Of a stretch of 64,000 nucleotides of DNA, positions 35,453-51,003 are shown one piece after another. The notes under the pieces are model-generated. The model did not search any database, was not told where the DNA came from, and saw only the letters and a program-made list of their open reading frames with translations. The stretch comes from Pyxidicoccus xibeiensis. Its GTDB lineage: Bacteria; Myxococcota; Myxococcia; Myxococcales; Myxococcaceae. Position numbers and translations under genes: made by a program. The first letter of the stretch is position 1, and each line of letters opens with the position of its first letter. Where the stretch lies: positions 310,001-374,000 of the forward strand of contig NZ_JAJVKV010000001.1 of the NCBI RefSeq assembly GCF_024198175.1, in the 5' to 3' direction.

Positions 35453-37009
35453 ATGTGTCAGCGGCTCTGTGGAAATCACTCGGTCCATGACGGCGAACCA
35501 GCGAAGGCGGGCTCCTCCCGTCGCGGGTTCCTGGTGGCGGGGGCTTCAGCCCTCGGTGCAGCGGCAGTCTCGTCCATTGCCACGCCGGCGCAGGCCGCGC
35601 CCGGGCAGGAGGAGCTGTCCCGGGAGGGCGGCGCCGGCGACCGCGGCATGCCCGCGGAGACGGGGGCTTCGCACCGGCGCTACCTCATCAAGGGCGGCGC
35701 GGTTCTCAGCATGGACCCGGCCGTGGGGGACTTCGCCCGGGGCGACGTCCTCATCGAGGGCAGGAAGATTGTGGCGGTCGGCCCCCACCTGCACGCTCCG
35801 GGGGCCGCGGTCATCGACGCCGCGGGCATGATTGTCATGCCTGGGTTCGTAGATACCCACCACCATCAGTACCAGACGGCGCTGCGGAACTTCCTGGCCG
35901 ACGGCCTGCTGTTCAACGACGGCCTGCCGCACGGTCAGAAGAACTACCTCGACTACATCCACTCCACGATTACCCCCGTCTACCGGCCGCAGGACGTCTT
36001 CATCGCGGAGCTCGTCTCGTCGCTCAGCCAGCTGGACGCCGGGGTGACCACGGTCGTCGACACGTCGCAGGTGGGCCACTCTCCGGAGCACACCGAAGCC
36101 GTCATCCAGGGGCTCCAGGAAGCGGGCCGCCGCGCGGTCTTCGTGTACTCCCCGGGCGTGGGCCCCCGCAGCATCTTCCCGAATGACCTCTCGCGGCTCC
36201 AGCGCCGCTACTTCTCCTCCACCGAGCAGCTGCTGACCCTGGCCATGGGCGGAGAGGTGTTCGACCCCGCCTTCCGGACCTACTGGGCCCTCGCGCGCCA
36301 GCATGGCCTGGCCATCGTGTCCCACCTGGTGGGCAGCCTCGGCCAGCGCACGCTCGTGGAGCAGCTCGCGAGTGAGGGCCTGCTCGGGCCCGACATCGAG
36401 TTCATCCACGCCACCGGCCTCTCGGAGGACTCCTGGAAGGCGATGGCCGACTCGGGGGTCACCCTCTCGGTCGCGGCCCCCATCGAGATGACCATGCGGC
36501 ATGGCCTGCCACCGCTCCAGACGGCGCTGGACCATGGCATCCAGCCCTCGCTCAGCGTGGACGTCGAGTGCACGATGACCGCGGACTTCTTCACCCAGAT
36601 GCGGAGCGTCTTCACGCTGCAGCGGGCGCTCATCAACGAGCGTGCGCTCAACGGCGAGACGAACCTGCCCGAGCTCCTCAAGAGCCGCGATGTCATCCGC
36701 TTCGCCACCGTCGAGGGGGCCCGGGTCGCCCGGCTCTCGCACAAGATTGGCTCGCTGACGCCGGGCAAGGAGGCCGACATCGTCCTGCTGCGGGCGGACG
36801 CCATCAACGTGGCCCCGCTCAACAACGTGCCGGGCGCCGTCGTGACGATGATGGAGCGCAGCAACGTGGACACCGTCATCGTCGCGGGAAGGGTGCGCAA
36901 GTGGCGAGGCGCCCTGGTCGGCGTGAACTGGCCCCACCTGCGCGCCAACCTCGAGGCGTCCAGGGACTTCATCTTCCGGGCCGCGGGAATCCAGCGCGAG
37001 CTCTTCTGA
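35453..37009 (+). CDS. Tat-exported amidohydrolase (SAH deaminase/chlorohydrolase-like)
   Basis: A 518-residue amidohydrolase-superfamily enzyme. Residues 21-50 are a twin-arginine signal (SSRRGFLVAGASALGAAAVS). Metal ligands typical of the ATZ/TRZ-MtaD group are visible: PGFVDTHHHQYQT (His136, His138), a later His in AIVSHLVGS, FIHATGL and the Asp of SLSVDVECT. Such enzymes deaminate or dechlorinate heterocycles such as S-adenosylhomocysteine or triazines; the substrate cannot be read, and export makes a housekeeping nucleoside role less likely. ATG 35453 follows a purine-rich GAGGGGGAA and begins shortly before the Tat motif. Confidence 0.83.
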   Translation: MCQRLCGNHSVHDGEPAKAGSSRRGFLVAGASALGAAAVSSIATPAQAAPGQEELSREGGAGDRGMPAETGASHRRYLIKGGAVLSMDPAVGDFARGDVLIEGRKIVAVGPHLHAPGAAVIDAAGMIVMPGFVDTHHHQYQTALRNFLADGLLFNDGLPHGQKNYLDYIHSTITPVYRPQDVFIAELVSSLSQLDAGVTTVVDTSQVGHSPEHTEAVIQGLQEAGRRAVFVYSPGVGPRSIFPNDLSRLQRRYFSSTEQLLTLAMGGEVFDPAFRTYWALARQHGLAIVSHLVGSLGQRTLVEQLASEGLLGPDIEFIHATGLSEDSWKAMADSGVTLSVAAPIEMTMRHGLPPLQTALDHGIQPSLSVDVECTMTADFFTQMRSVFTLQRALINERALNGETNLPELLKSRDVIRFATVEGARVARLSHKIGSLTPGKEADIVLLRADAINVAPLNNVPGAVVTMMERSNVDTVIVAGRVRKWRGALVGVNWPHLRANLEASRDFIFRAAGIQRELF

Positions 37010-37018
37010 GGGTGTCGC

Positions 37019-40111
<3,093 letters not shown>

Positions 40112-40264
40112 ACCGTGGCAAACGTATCAGGGCTCTCTTCTTCACCGGGCTCCTGCGCTTCAAACAAGCGGGACCTGTTCACCGCTGACGCAGAAATCCA
40201 GGCGGTGCCCCGTCACGAGGCCATGACGGGTCAGGGCTTCGTTCAGTGCCTCACCCTGGACAGC

Positions 40265-43351
<3,087 letters not shown>

Positions 43352-43489
43352 TACCGCGGCAAGCGTACCAGGGTTCCAATCCCAGGCTTCAGACAGGCCG
43401 CATGAGCCACGAGGGGCGCAGCACCGTCCAGCCTGGAGCCTGGGCCCGGCGTTCCTTCCTCGATGGCCGCCGAGCGGCGTCCTGCCGCG

Positions 43490-44194
43490 TCAGGCCGTCA
43501 CTGTCGCCTCGGCGATACAGCGAGCCGCTCCCGAGGCGTCGCAGCCATTGAGCCCCGCGCCCCACGCGGCGTTGGCCTCCAGCAACGCCCAGCCCCGCCC
43601 CTCCACGAGCGCGACATCCAGCACGCACGTGCGCGGCAGCGGCGCCATGCGCGCGATGTCGGCGAGGAAGGCCTCGGCCTCCGTCACAGAGGCCTCCCCC
43701 TCATACAACGCACAGGTACGCACGCGCCCGTCGAGCACCCAGGCCCGGACCTCCGCTCGCAGCGAGACGACTTCCGACGACAGCACAGGGGTCTCCGGCG
43801 CCAGCCCCCGGCACTCCTCCGCGAGTGCCTCCGGCCCCGGCCACACGGCGGCGCGGAACACCTTGGGCACCAGCGGCTTGATGAAGCGGGGGAACGTCTC
43901 CGCTGCCACCTGCTCCAACGTGGCGCCTCGCACCTCGCGCTTCACCCACGCAGGGTCCACCTTCAGCAGCAAGTCGTCCGGTGGAGACACGAGCGACAGG
44001 CCCAGCTTCTGCGCCAGCACCAGGCAGAAGGTGTCGTTGCCGTACAGGCGCACCCTCTCGCGGTCCACGGCGGGCGGGCTCCAGAAGCGCCCCAGCCTCA
44101 GCACCTCGCCGCCCTGCGCCTCCCACGCGCGGGCGACGGTGTCGCGCTCCGGATCCGCCTTCTCGGGGATGAGCAGGGTGAGCCCATGGAACAT
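43490..44194 (-). CDS. ATP-grasp domain protein
   Basis: A 234-residue protein of the small ATP-grasp group (DUF4343-like). A typical end is seen, RTCVLDVALVEGRGWALLEANAAWGAGLNGCD, where the Glu-Ala-Asn is the metal-binding motif; PRFIKPLVPKVFRA carries the nucleotide-binding Lys, and SEVVSLRAEVRAWVLDGRV the central strand. ATP-grasp enzymes join a carboxylate to an amine or thiol; members of this group are often uncharacterised or act on peptides. ATG 44194 is preferred to GTG 44203. It is divergent from the TIGR02996 gene. Confidence 0.8.
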   Translation of the reverse strand: MFHGLTLLIPEKADPERDTVARAWEAQGGEVLRLGRFWSPPAVDRERVRLYGNDTFCLVLAQKLGLSLVSPPDDLLLKVDPAWVKREVRGATLEQVAAETFPRFIKPLVPKVFRAAVWPGPEALAEECRGLAPETPVLSSEVVSLRAEVRAWVLDGRVRTCALYEGEASVTEAEAFLADIARMAPLPRTCVLDVALVEGRGWALLEANAAWGAGLNGCDASGAARCIAEATVTA

Positions 44195-44343
44195 GCCGGG
44201 CACCCTATACGACCTGACATGCTCACGTTTGAAGCCGCCAACGCGCCGCTCGAGGCCGCGGGGCAGCAGGGCTGGGAGCTCGTCACGGGGCCACCAGAAG
44301 GAGTCGCTCGGAGCGGGCCCGAGGCCTCAGTTAGACTGACGCG

Positions 44344-45861
44344 GTGAGCGATGCCCTGAATGACCTCCTCGCCCGCGCGTGCACGGCCTTCGAGCAGCGC
44401 GAGGAGGAAGACGCGCTGCGGTTCCTGCTGCCCGTCTGGCGGGAGACGCGCGCGGAGCGCATCGCCGTGCTCGTGGACCGGCTGTCCGCCCTGCTCACCG
44501 CGCGTCCGGCTCCCCGGGACTACAGCCACGTGTCGACCGGCATGGAGCTGCTGCGGCCCTGGGACCTTCCCAAGAAGCTCGGAGGGCTCTTGCAGACCGC
44601 GCGGAGTGGCCGTGCCGCGGAGCTGGCGAGCCAGCTCGACGCCTTCCGCCGCTGGCCCGCGGACCCGCGACTGACACCCGCGCTGCTGGACATCGCGCGG
44701 CTGCCCGTCGCCCAGGAGGAGCCGGCCTGCAACGCGCTGGGCAGCCTCTTCATGTCCCTGAGGGACTCCCGGGCCGTCGAAGAGCTCCATGCGCTGTGCG
44801 CCGAGCTGGGCTCCGAGAACCGCCTGGCCCAGCAGCTGCTCACCGTCATCCAGCGGACCCGCGCAAAGGAGGCGGCCGCGCTGAGCCCGGAGGCGCTGGC
44901 GCGGTGTGAAGCGCTGGACCTGGCCATCGACGCCCTGGAGACGGCCACGACGAACAGCGCGCCCGTCCGGGAGTCACTCCTGGCGCGCATCCATGCCCAC
45001 CCGGAGGACGTGGACGCGCGGCTCGTGCTGGCCGACCTCTTGATGGACATGGGAGATCCGCTGGGCGAGTTCATCATGTTGCAGTGCTCACCCCAGCCCG
45101 ACCCGAACCGTGTCGAAGCGCTGCTGACGGAGCACCGGGCCGAGTGGCAGGCCCCGCTGGGGCCCTCCGTCGAGACCCGGTACACCCGCTTCGAGCGGGG
45201 CTTCCCCGTGGCCGTGCGGGTGAGGGGCACCCGGACGGGGCCCCCGCCGCCTCCGCCTGGACCGGCCTGGAGCACCGTGGAGTCCATCGACTGGAGCTGG
45301 GAGGGCTCCCCGGAGGCAGCAACCTGGCTCGCGCACCCGCACCTGCGGCACGTGACCCAGCTGCGGGGCGTCTGGGCCTCGCTCGGAGAGCGGTTGGGCG
45401 CGTACCCGCTGCCGGTGCGGCAATTGGAGCTGCAGGGGCAGCTCGCCCCGTGGGTTCCCGACGTGTTCCGCTCGCTTTCGGCCCTGCCCGACCTGAGCCA
45501 GGTCGAGATTGACGAGGCGGAGGCCGCGGACGTGAGCCTGTGCGCGACCTCGCCCCTGGCCCGGCGCCTGGAGCGCTTCGAGGCGCGCGTGAGGAAGGCC
45601 TGGACCCTGGTGGCGACACCTCCGGGAGAGGTCCAGGTCGAAGTGCTGCGAATGAGAGTGCAGCAGCATCCGTACCCGACCCAGCGCGTGATGCCGGAGC
45701 TGAACGCGCAGCGGGTCGGAGAGCTCCTGGGAGCGATTCGCGCGGCGGCGGGCTTCGGTGGCCGCGTGTTGCGCCTGCATGCCCCGCATCCGCTGGAGGA
45801 GCAGGACGCCCATCAGCTGGAGCGCGCCGGGGCCGGCTACAAGCGCGTCGAGTGGGTGTGA
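44344..45861 (+). CDS. TIGR02996 domain protein
   Basis: A 505-residue protein. Its diagnostic segment is LLARIHAHPEDVDARLVLAD followed by LLMDMGDPLGEFIMLQC (about residues 218-254), the TIGR02996 signature found in myxobacteria and planctomycetes, often beside repeat regions. The N-terminal 200 residues look like helical HEAT-type repeats, and the C-terminal part like degenerate leucine-rich strands (VRQLELQGQLAPWV, LPDLSQVEIDEAEAADVSLC). No catalytic motif. The start is a GTG at 44344. Function unknown. Confidence 0.8.
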   Translation: MSDALNDLLARACTAFEQREEEDALRFLLPVWRETRAERIAVLVDRLSALLTARPAPRDYSHVSTGMELLRPWDLPKKLGGLLQTARSGRAAELASQLDAFRRWPADPRLTPALLDIARLPVAQEEPACNALGSLFMSLRDSRAVEELHALCAELGSENRLAQQLLTVIQRTRAKEAAALSPEALARCEALDLAIDALETATTNSAPVRESLLARIHAHPEDVDARLVLADLLMDMGDPLGEFIMLQCSPQPDPNRVEALLTEHRAEWQAPLGPSVETRYTRFERGFPVAVRVRGTRTGPPPPPPGPAWSTVESIDWSWEGSPEAATWLAHPHLRHVTQLRGVWASLGERLGAYPLPVRQLELQGQLAPWVPDVFRSLSALPDLSQVEIDEAEAADVSLCATSPLARRLERFEARVRKAWTLVATPPGEVQVEVLRMRVQQHPYPTQRVMPELNAQRVGELLGAIRAAAGFGGRVLRLHAPHPLEEQDAHQLERAGAGYKRVEWV

Positions 45862-45926
45862 GCCAGTAGCTCGGAGCGGGTGACGGCCTGCCTGGGACTC
45901 CGGGCAGCGGACATGCATTCCTCCAG

Positions 45927-45980
45927 GGTGTCACTCAGCTCGGGCGCTCGCGCCGCTGCCGCGCCACGGCCTGCGCCGGT
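45927..45980 (-). pseudogene. Scar of a third kinase-TPR copy (3' end only)
   Basis: About 50 bases resemble the 3' end of the kinase genes, including the stop: on the minus strand the fragment reads QAVARQRRERPS then stop (TGA at 45935-45937), against EVLAWQRREAPR-stop in copy A. The bases after the stop (GGTGTC-CTCAGC) are also shared with 37011-37024. No more of the gene is present, so this is most likely a relic of a recombined or deleted copy. Confidence 0.5.
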
Positions 45981-46000
45981 TTCGACTCGTACCCCGGCGC

Positions 46001-47404
46001 CTACCCGAGCAGCTCTGACAGGGGCCCCTCGGCGATTCGCGTCGGACCTTCCGCCCCGAAGGTGTTGAAGCCGGCATCGCCCGAGGCGTGGCCCAGGGTG
46101 TTGAACAGGTTGGACACCTGGCGATTCCGCGCCTTGCCGTCGGCCGGGTACACCACCGTCCGCCCATCCGTCTTCAGCCCCAGCGCATTGCCGCCGAGGA
46201 CGAGCTTGGGCCACTCCCGCCCCTCCGAGTGGTGCTGCTCGCCATTGTCGGACATCAGGACAATCACCGTGTGGTCCAGCATCGAGCCGGACGCGCCGAC
46301 CTCCGGCGTCGCCGCCAGCGCGCGGGCCAGCTTCGCCACCAGGGCCACGTGCTTCCGGGTGACCGCCGCGATGCCGGTCCAGTTGCCCGCGTTGTCGATG
46401 CCGTGCTGAAGGTCATGCCGCCCGACGCTCGCGATGCTCGCGTCATAGGCCACGTCGAAGCCCGAGGTCCCCGCCGCCAGCACCACCAGGTTCGTCAGGC
46501 CGCCCAGCAGCGCGGTGGTGGCAATCTCGAACTGCGCCTCCAGCCACTTGAGGGAGTCGGGCGGAGTGCTGCTTCCCTGGAGCAGCGGGTTCACGGACGG
46601 ATGGGGAGGCAGCAGCGGCGTCACCTGCGCCGCCATGCCCTGCAGCTGCGACTCCCGCGCACGCAGCGCTTCGAGCGAAGCCAGGTACCGCTCCAGCTTC
46701 GCGCGCTCGGGGGAGTTGCCCTTGAAGGTCCCGAGCGCGGCCTTCGCGTCGTCGCGGGCGAAGTCGAAGAGCATCCGGCGCTCCTGCCCCACCGCCGAGC
46801 CAGCCGAGAGCGTGCCGAAGATGGTGTTGTACGCGAGCATCGGGTTCACCAGCACGCCCGCGGGCTTGCGCGGACCGTACGCGCACGTCTCGTAGACGAT
46901 GGAGGTGCGCGCGGAGCTGGTGCCCAGGCGGATGGCGTCGAAGGGCGCGGTGCGCTTGAGCCTCGGCGCCAGCACCGCGTCGAGGGTGGCCGCCGAGCCA
47001 TTCACCGCGCAGCTCAGCGCCCCCGTTCCCGAGGAGTGCCCACCACCCGCAATCGTCGACGACAGCCCGAGCAACACCGCCGCCCGGTTCTCGAGGGACG
47101 GCGCTCCGCTGCCACCCGCGAGCGGCCCCAGGCACAGCGCGCTGGAGAGGCCATCGCCCGGGCGGACCAGCGCCGTCTCGGGATACACGTCGAGGAAGTT
47201 GTGCCGGGTGCCTACCCGCGAGCCGAGCGCCGCGCGAGTCCCACTGGACAGGAAGGCCTCGGGATAGATGCCATTGCACTCCAGCACCAGCACCAGCCGC
47301 ATGGGCTTCGCCGCCGTCTGGGCGAGCGCCTCGCGGTAGAGCGGCGCGAAGAGCCCGGCGGCCACGGCGGACTTGAGCAGCGCGCGTCGGGTCAGCATGC
47401 TCAT
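46001..47404 (-). CDS. DUF1552 Tat-exported protein
   Basis: A 467-residue protein with a Tat signal (LTRRALLKSAVAAGLFAPLY). Body motifs match the DUF1552 family of myxobacteria and planctomycetes: AVLLGLSSTIAGGGHSSGTG, LDAVLAPRLKRTAPFDAIRLG, RRMLFDFARDDAKAALG, HDLQHG and VIVLMSDNGEQHHSEGREWP. The last segment recalls alkaline phosphatase/sulfatase-like domains (DNGEQHHS). The function is not established. Its ATG overlaps the upstream DUF1592 gene by four bases (ATGA), and this pairing is typical for these families. Confidence 0.87.
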   Translation of the reverse strand: MSMLTRRALLKSAVAAGLFAPLYREALAQTAAKPMRLVLVLECNGIYPEAFLSSGTRAALGSRVGTRHNFLDVYPETALVRPGDGLSSALCLGPLAGGSGAPSLENRAAVLLGLSSTIAGGGHSSGTGALSCAVNGSAATLDAVLAPRLKRTAPFDAIRLGTSSARTSIVYETCAYGPRKPAGVLVNPMLAYNTIFGTLSAGSAVGQERRMLFDFARDDAKAALGTFKGNSPERAKLERYLASLEALRARESQLQGMAAQVTPLLPPHPSVNPLLQGSSTPPDSLKWLEAQFEIATTALLGGLTNLVVLAAGTSGFDVAYDASIASVGRHDLQHGIDNAGNWTGIAAVTRKHVALVAKLARALAATPEVGASGSMLDHTVIVLMSDNGEQHHSEGREWPKLVLGGNALGLKTDGRTVVYPADGKARNRQVSNLFNTLGHASGDAGFNTFGAEGPTRIAEGPLSELLG

Positions 47405-49452
47405 TCTCCCTGCGCCGGCTCGCGGCGCGTCGTCCAGGTGTCGCTGGTCATCAGGGCCCTGAGCAGGGCCTTGAACGAGCCCTGATTCGCATCGTAGGCC
47501 TGCTCCATCCGCACCAGCGTGCAGGCGTCGCTCGGGTTCTCGTCGCGGCCCATGAAGTAGCGGAAGACCTGCCGGACGAAGCAGCGCTTCACGTAGCCCG
47601 AGGCGGCGAGCTTCTCGCTGAGCTCCACGGCATCCCGCACGGGGCCATTCAATGCCGGGTCCGGCAGGTCGCTCAACGTCGCCTTCCCGTCCGGAGCCAT
47701 CCAGCCACCGTCGGGGGCATGGTCCTTCGTCCGCAGGTAGCCGGCGTGGTTGTAGATTTCGAACGGGTAGCCCAGCGGGTTCATCAGCGAGTGGCAGCCC
47801 TGGCACTCACTCCCGCCAGTCGCCTCTTCCAGGCGCGCTCGCGCGTTCTTGTCCGGCGCATGAGGCCCCACCTGCGCCCGCACGCGCACCGAGCTGAGCG
47901 GGGGGACATAGCCGCAGAGCAGGTTCTCCCGCACCCACTTGCCCCGGTGGACCGCGGACGGGTCGTCCTCGAAGTTTCCGCCATGCGAGGCCAGCCAGGC
48001 CGGGTGGGTGAGCACTCCGGCGCGCTCGTTCTCCGGCAGCATCCGCCAGCGCGCCTCGCGGGTCGCGGCAAGCTCCGCGGCGGTGCCGTAGGGCTGGCCC
48101 GTGTACCGCGTGGCGTTGCCGTCGAAGCCCGTGTCCTGCGTCGCCGCGAGGTAGTACCGCCGGGAGGTCAGCAGCGTCTCCAGCACCGCGACGTCAGCCA
48201 CCACCGCGCGCGCGACGAAGTCGTCCATCTGCTGAATCAGCGTCGACTCGTCGCCGTAGTAGCCGGAGAGCAGGTTGTCCCAGGCCGCGGCCTGCGCCCG
48301 GTAGCCACTCAGCTCCCCATCGTCGAAGGCGCTGGTCGCCTCCGGACGCTCCTTGAAGATGGCCTCCACCTCCGTGTAGCCCAGCCACTGGCGGAAGAAG
48401 TTCGCCACGCCATCGGCGAGCCAGTACTCGCCCCTGCGAGGACGCTCCGCCTCACCGAAGTCCTGGACCAGGTCGAAGCGGGTGCCATCCACACCGCCGA
48501 CATGCTGGTCAATCAACGCGCCCACGACCTGCGGCGAGCGAATCCCTCCGTCGCGCGCCGCGTCCGCGATGTCTCCGTAGTGGCCCTTGGAGGAGGCGGA
48601 GGTGTCGGGCCACCGCCAGGTGGGGACCGCGCCCGGGGCACGCTCTCCCAGCGCATAGGTGAGCTGCTGCGCGAGCTCCCACTCACCCAGCTCGACCCGG
48701 CCGTTGCCGAGCGGTGTGCCCAGCTCCTCGCGGAAGAGCGCGCCGGTCATCAAGGTCGCCGCGGTGACGACGCGCGAGAGGCTGTGGGTCCGCACGCCCT
48801 CGCCTCCACCGGAGGGCTCCTGCGCGAGCACTGACTGGGTGAAGGCGGCCAGCCGGTCCAGCTCGTCCGCGCGGGCCGGCCGGTACATCACGCCCCGCTC
48901 CAGCAGGGTGGCCAGGTAGTTGCGGATGCAGGAGGCGCTCGGCTGCGCCTGCTCCCACATGCAGCGCAAGGACGCGTCCTCCCGGAGCAGGTCGAGCCGG
49001 TTCGAGCCGGTGTAGGGCCCGGCCCACGTCGCGCCGTACTCGTCCACGATGGGGAGGATGATCTCCACCATGGACTCATCCACCGTGTCGTCGGCGGCGT
49101 AGCTGCCGAAGGCGGAGCGTGGATTCGCGTCGAGCGGGTTGTCGTAGAAGCTGAAGCCCGTCCAGCCGCGCGTCACGGCGCCGCCCACGTTGCGGGTCCA
49201 CTGCCACCGGTTGATGCGGCGAAGGCGCGTGGGAGCGTCCGAGACGGCCCCGCGGCAGGCAAAGAGCTCCTCCTGGGGAATCAGGTTCGGCGGGAGGGCG
49301 GTGTCGACGACTCCGCCGTCAGCAGGAGGGACTCCGCCATCCGAGGCGCCTCCATCCGGGGTGCCCGGCCCCTTCACGGAACCCGAGCACGCGCCGAGCA
49401 CCAACAGGACTCCGGTGACGCCAGCCCGCACTCCGCGACGACGAGCGCTCAT
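47401..49452 (-). CDS. DUF1592/DUF1588-type secreted lipoprotein with CxxCH motif
   Basis: A 683-residue exported protein with a lipoprotein signal (VLLVLGAC) and a Pro/Gly/Asp-rich linker. It follows the DUF1592-DUF1588-DUF1585 pattern: ATLMTGALFREELG and EWELAQQLTYALGERAPGAV (DUF1592), HPAWLASHGGNFEDDPSAVH and ENLLCGYVPPL (DUF1588), with GSECQGCHSLMNPLGYPFE containing CxxCH, and a final CFVRQVFRYFMGR (DUF1585). CxxCH could bind heme, but this family is not proven to. ATG 49452 is set by AGGAGG eight bases upstream. It is the partner of the DUF1552 gene. Confidence 0.88.
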   Translation of the reverse strand: MSARRRGVRAGVTGVLLVLGACSGSVKGPGTPDGGASDGGVPPADGGVVDTALPPNLIPQEELFACRGAVSDAPTRLRRINRWQWTRNVGGAVTRGWTGFSFYDNPLDANPRSAFGSYAADDTVDESMVEIILPIVDEYGATWAGPYTGSNRLDLLREDASLRCMWEQAQPSASCIRNYLATLLERGVMYRPARADELDRLAAFTQSVLAQEPSGGGEGVRTHSLSRVVTAATLMTGALFREELGTPLGNGRVELGEWELAQQLTYALGERAPGAVPTWRWPDTSASSKGHYGDIADAARDGGIRSPQVVGALIDQHVGGVDGTRFDLVQDFGEAERPRRGEYWLADGVANFFRQWLGYTEVEAIFKERPEATSAFDDGELSGYRAQAAAWDNLLSGYYGDESTLIQQMDDFVARAVVADVAVLETLLTSRRYYLAATQDTGFDGNATRYTGQPYGTAAELAATREARWRMLPENERAGVLTHPAWLASHGGNFEDDPSAVHRGKWVRENLLCGYVPPLSSVRVRAQVGPHAPDKNARARLEEATGGSECQGCHSLMNPLGYPFEIYNHAGYLRTKDHAPDGGWMAPDGKATLSDLPDPALNGPVRDAVELSEKLAASGYVKRCFVRQVFRYFMGRDENPSDACTLVRMEQAYDANQGSFKALLRALMTSDTWTTRREPAQGE

Positions 49453-49551
49453 TCCGCGTTCCTCCTGAGGGAAGAGCCTACCGCCAGAAGCGGACTGAAG
49501 CGACGGAGGTTTCCTCCACGGCGAGCGCGTGGAGGAAACCCTCACCGCGCG

Positions 49552-50811
49552 CTACCGCTGGCGGATGGCGCGGACCTCGACGGCGATGGGCGCGTCCGGG
49601 GTGGAGCGGAGGATGCGCTCGCAGGTCGCCCCCGTGAAGAGCACGCCCTTGTCCGTCAGCTGCCAGGTGTCATCACCTGAGGCCATGGACTCTTCCTCGA
49701 CGTAGACGACGACGAGCTTCGGGTCCGAAGGAAGCTGGGCGGGGTTCAGCTCAACGAGGCAGGGCACTCCCGGGAGGAGTGCACTGCTGATGGTCTCCAG
49801 GGCCTGGGCCAGCTCCGCCTGGTTGCCGGCCTGGAAGTAGCCGCGGCTGCACAGGTTGGTGGCGGGGTCGCAGGGGTCATTGGGGCCGCACGAGGTCTGC
49901 CCGGGCGCGCAGGTCCGGGCGAACTGGCCGGCCCGCGCCATGCCCTCCAGCACCGCGGGCCCGTTGCCCGCCCCCGTCTCCTTGCCGAAGCCGATGACGA
50001 TGGTGGTGATGTCCTTGTCCTTCAGCTCCCGCACGGCCGTCACCGAGGCATCCATGTCCATGCAGCCGAGCTTCTCCGCCGCGCCCGCGCACGCGGTATT
50101 GCCCAGGGTGCACTTGCACAGCGTCGGGTCGTTGACGCCCGAGTTGACGTTCTGCGGGTTGCAGTTGGGGATGCCGTCCGTGAGGAGGATGACGTAGTCG
50201 TCGCGGTCCTCCGACTGGAGGGCCTCCAGCGAGCCCACGAACTGCAGGCTCAGGCTGGTGGGCGTGCCGCCCTCGGGCTGGCCGCTACCGGCGTTGGGAA
50301 TGCTCTGGAGGATGCCGTTGATGTCATTCGCATGCGAGAGCAGCGAGGCGTCATCCTCGGCGCTCGGCAGCGGCTTGCGCACCGAGAGCTCGGTGGAGGG
50401 CCGGCAGAAGGGGACGATACCGCGCTCCCCGCGAGGCTCGGGATAGGTGGTCAGGCCGAAGCGGACATGGGAACCGCTGGCGGAGAGAAAGCTCGGCACG
50501 GCGCCCTGCAGCTCCGTCCAGCGGGTGGGGCAGACGGCCGGGTTGCACGGCACCGAGGTGCCGCAGACGACCATGTCGCCCCGGTCCTCCACGAGGCAGT
50601 CCGGATCATTGGTGTCCACCGGATCCGTCATCGAGCCAGAGACGTCCACGAGCATCATGATGTTCGGCTTGAGCTTGCGCGCGGAGATGGTCTCTTCCCG
50701 CGTCGTCTGGGTGATGGCGAGCGGCTCCACCGGCTCGAAGTCGTACGTCTGGCAGCTCGTGATGAGGACGCTGAGCGCGAGGGTGCTCGCGCGAGTCAAT
50801 CTGGCTCGCAT
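49552..50811 (-). CDS. cglB: CglB-like VWA-domain outer-membrane lipoprotein
   Basis: A 419-residue lipoprotein (lipobox around SVLITSC, Cys20) starting SCQTYDFEPVEPLAI, which I recall as the mature N-terminus of CglB, the Myxococcus xanthus gliding-motility adhesin. Residues about 45-300 are a von Willebrand A domain with the metal-ion site: Asp56-Val-Ser58-Gly-Ser60, GGTPTSLSLQF and LLTDGIPNCN. Many cysteines suggest disulfides. CglB is exposed on the cell surface, couples the motility motor to the substrate and can be passed between cells. The exact identity should be tested; a VWA paralogue is the alternative. ATG 50811 follows AAGGA. Confidence 0.72.
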   Translation of the reverse strand: MRARLTRASTLALSVLITSCQTYDFEPVEPLAITQTTREETISARKLKPNIMMLVDVSGSMTDPVDTNDPDCLVEDRGDMVVCGTSVPCNPAVCPTRWTELQGAVPSFLSASGSHVRFGLTTYPEPRGERGIVPFCRPSTELSVRKPLPSAEDDASLLSHANDINGILQSIPNAGSGQPEGGTPTSLSLQFVGSLEALQSEDRDDYVILLTDGIPNCNPQNVNSGVNDPTLCKCTLGNTACAGAAEKLGCMDMDASVTAVRELKDKDITTIVIGFGKETGAGNGPAVLEGMARAGQFARTCAPGQTSCGPNDPCDPATNLCSRGYFQAGNQAELAQALETISSALLPGVPCLVELNPAQLPSDPKLVVVYVEEESMASGDDTWQLTDKGVLFTGATCERILRSTPDAPIAVEVRAIRQR

Positions 50812-51003
50812 GGGAGAATTCCTTCCGATGGATGAGGCCCCGTCCCCAGCGTATGCGCCCGGCTCGCCTGCAACCAGCACCACTTGCACGGTGGCGCCTG
50901 TCCATTCAGCGTCACCGGCACATTACAGTAGCAATCCGCATATGAGCCACGGCCGGAGGCCTGGATGGCACCCCCGGCCGCTGCTCGGACCCGATGTGGG
51001 ACT

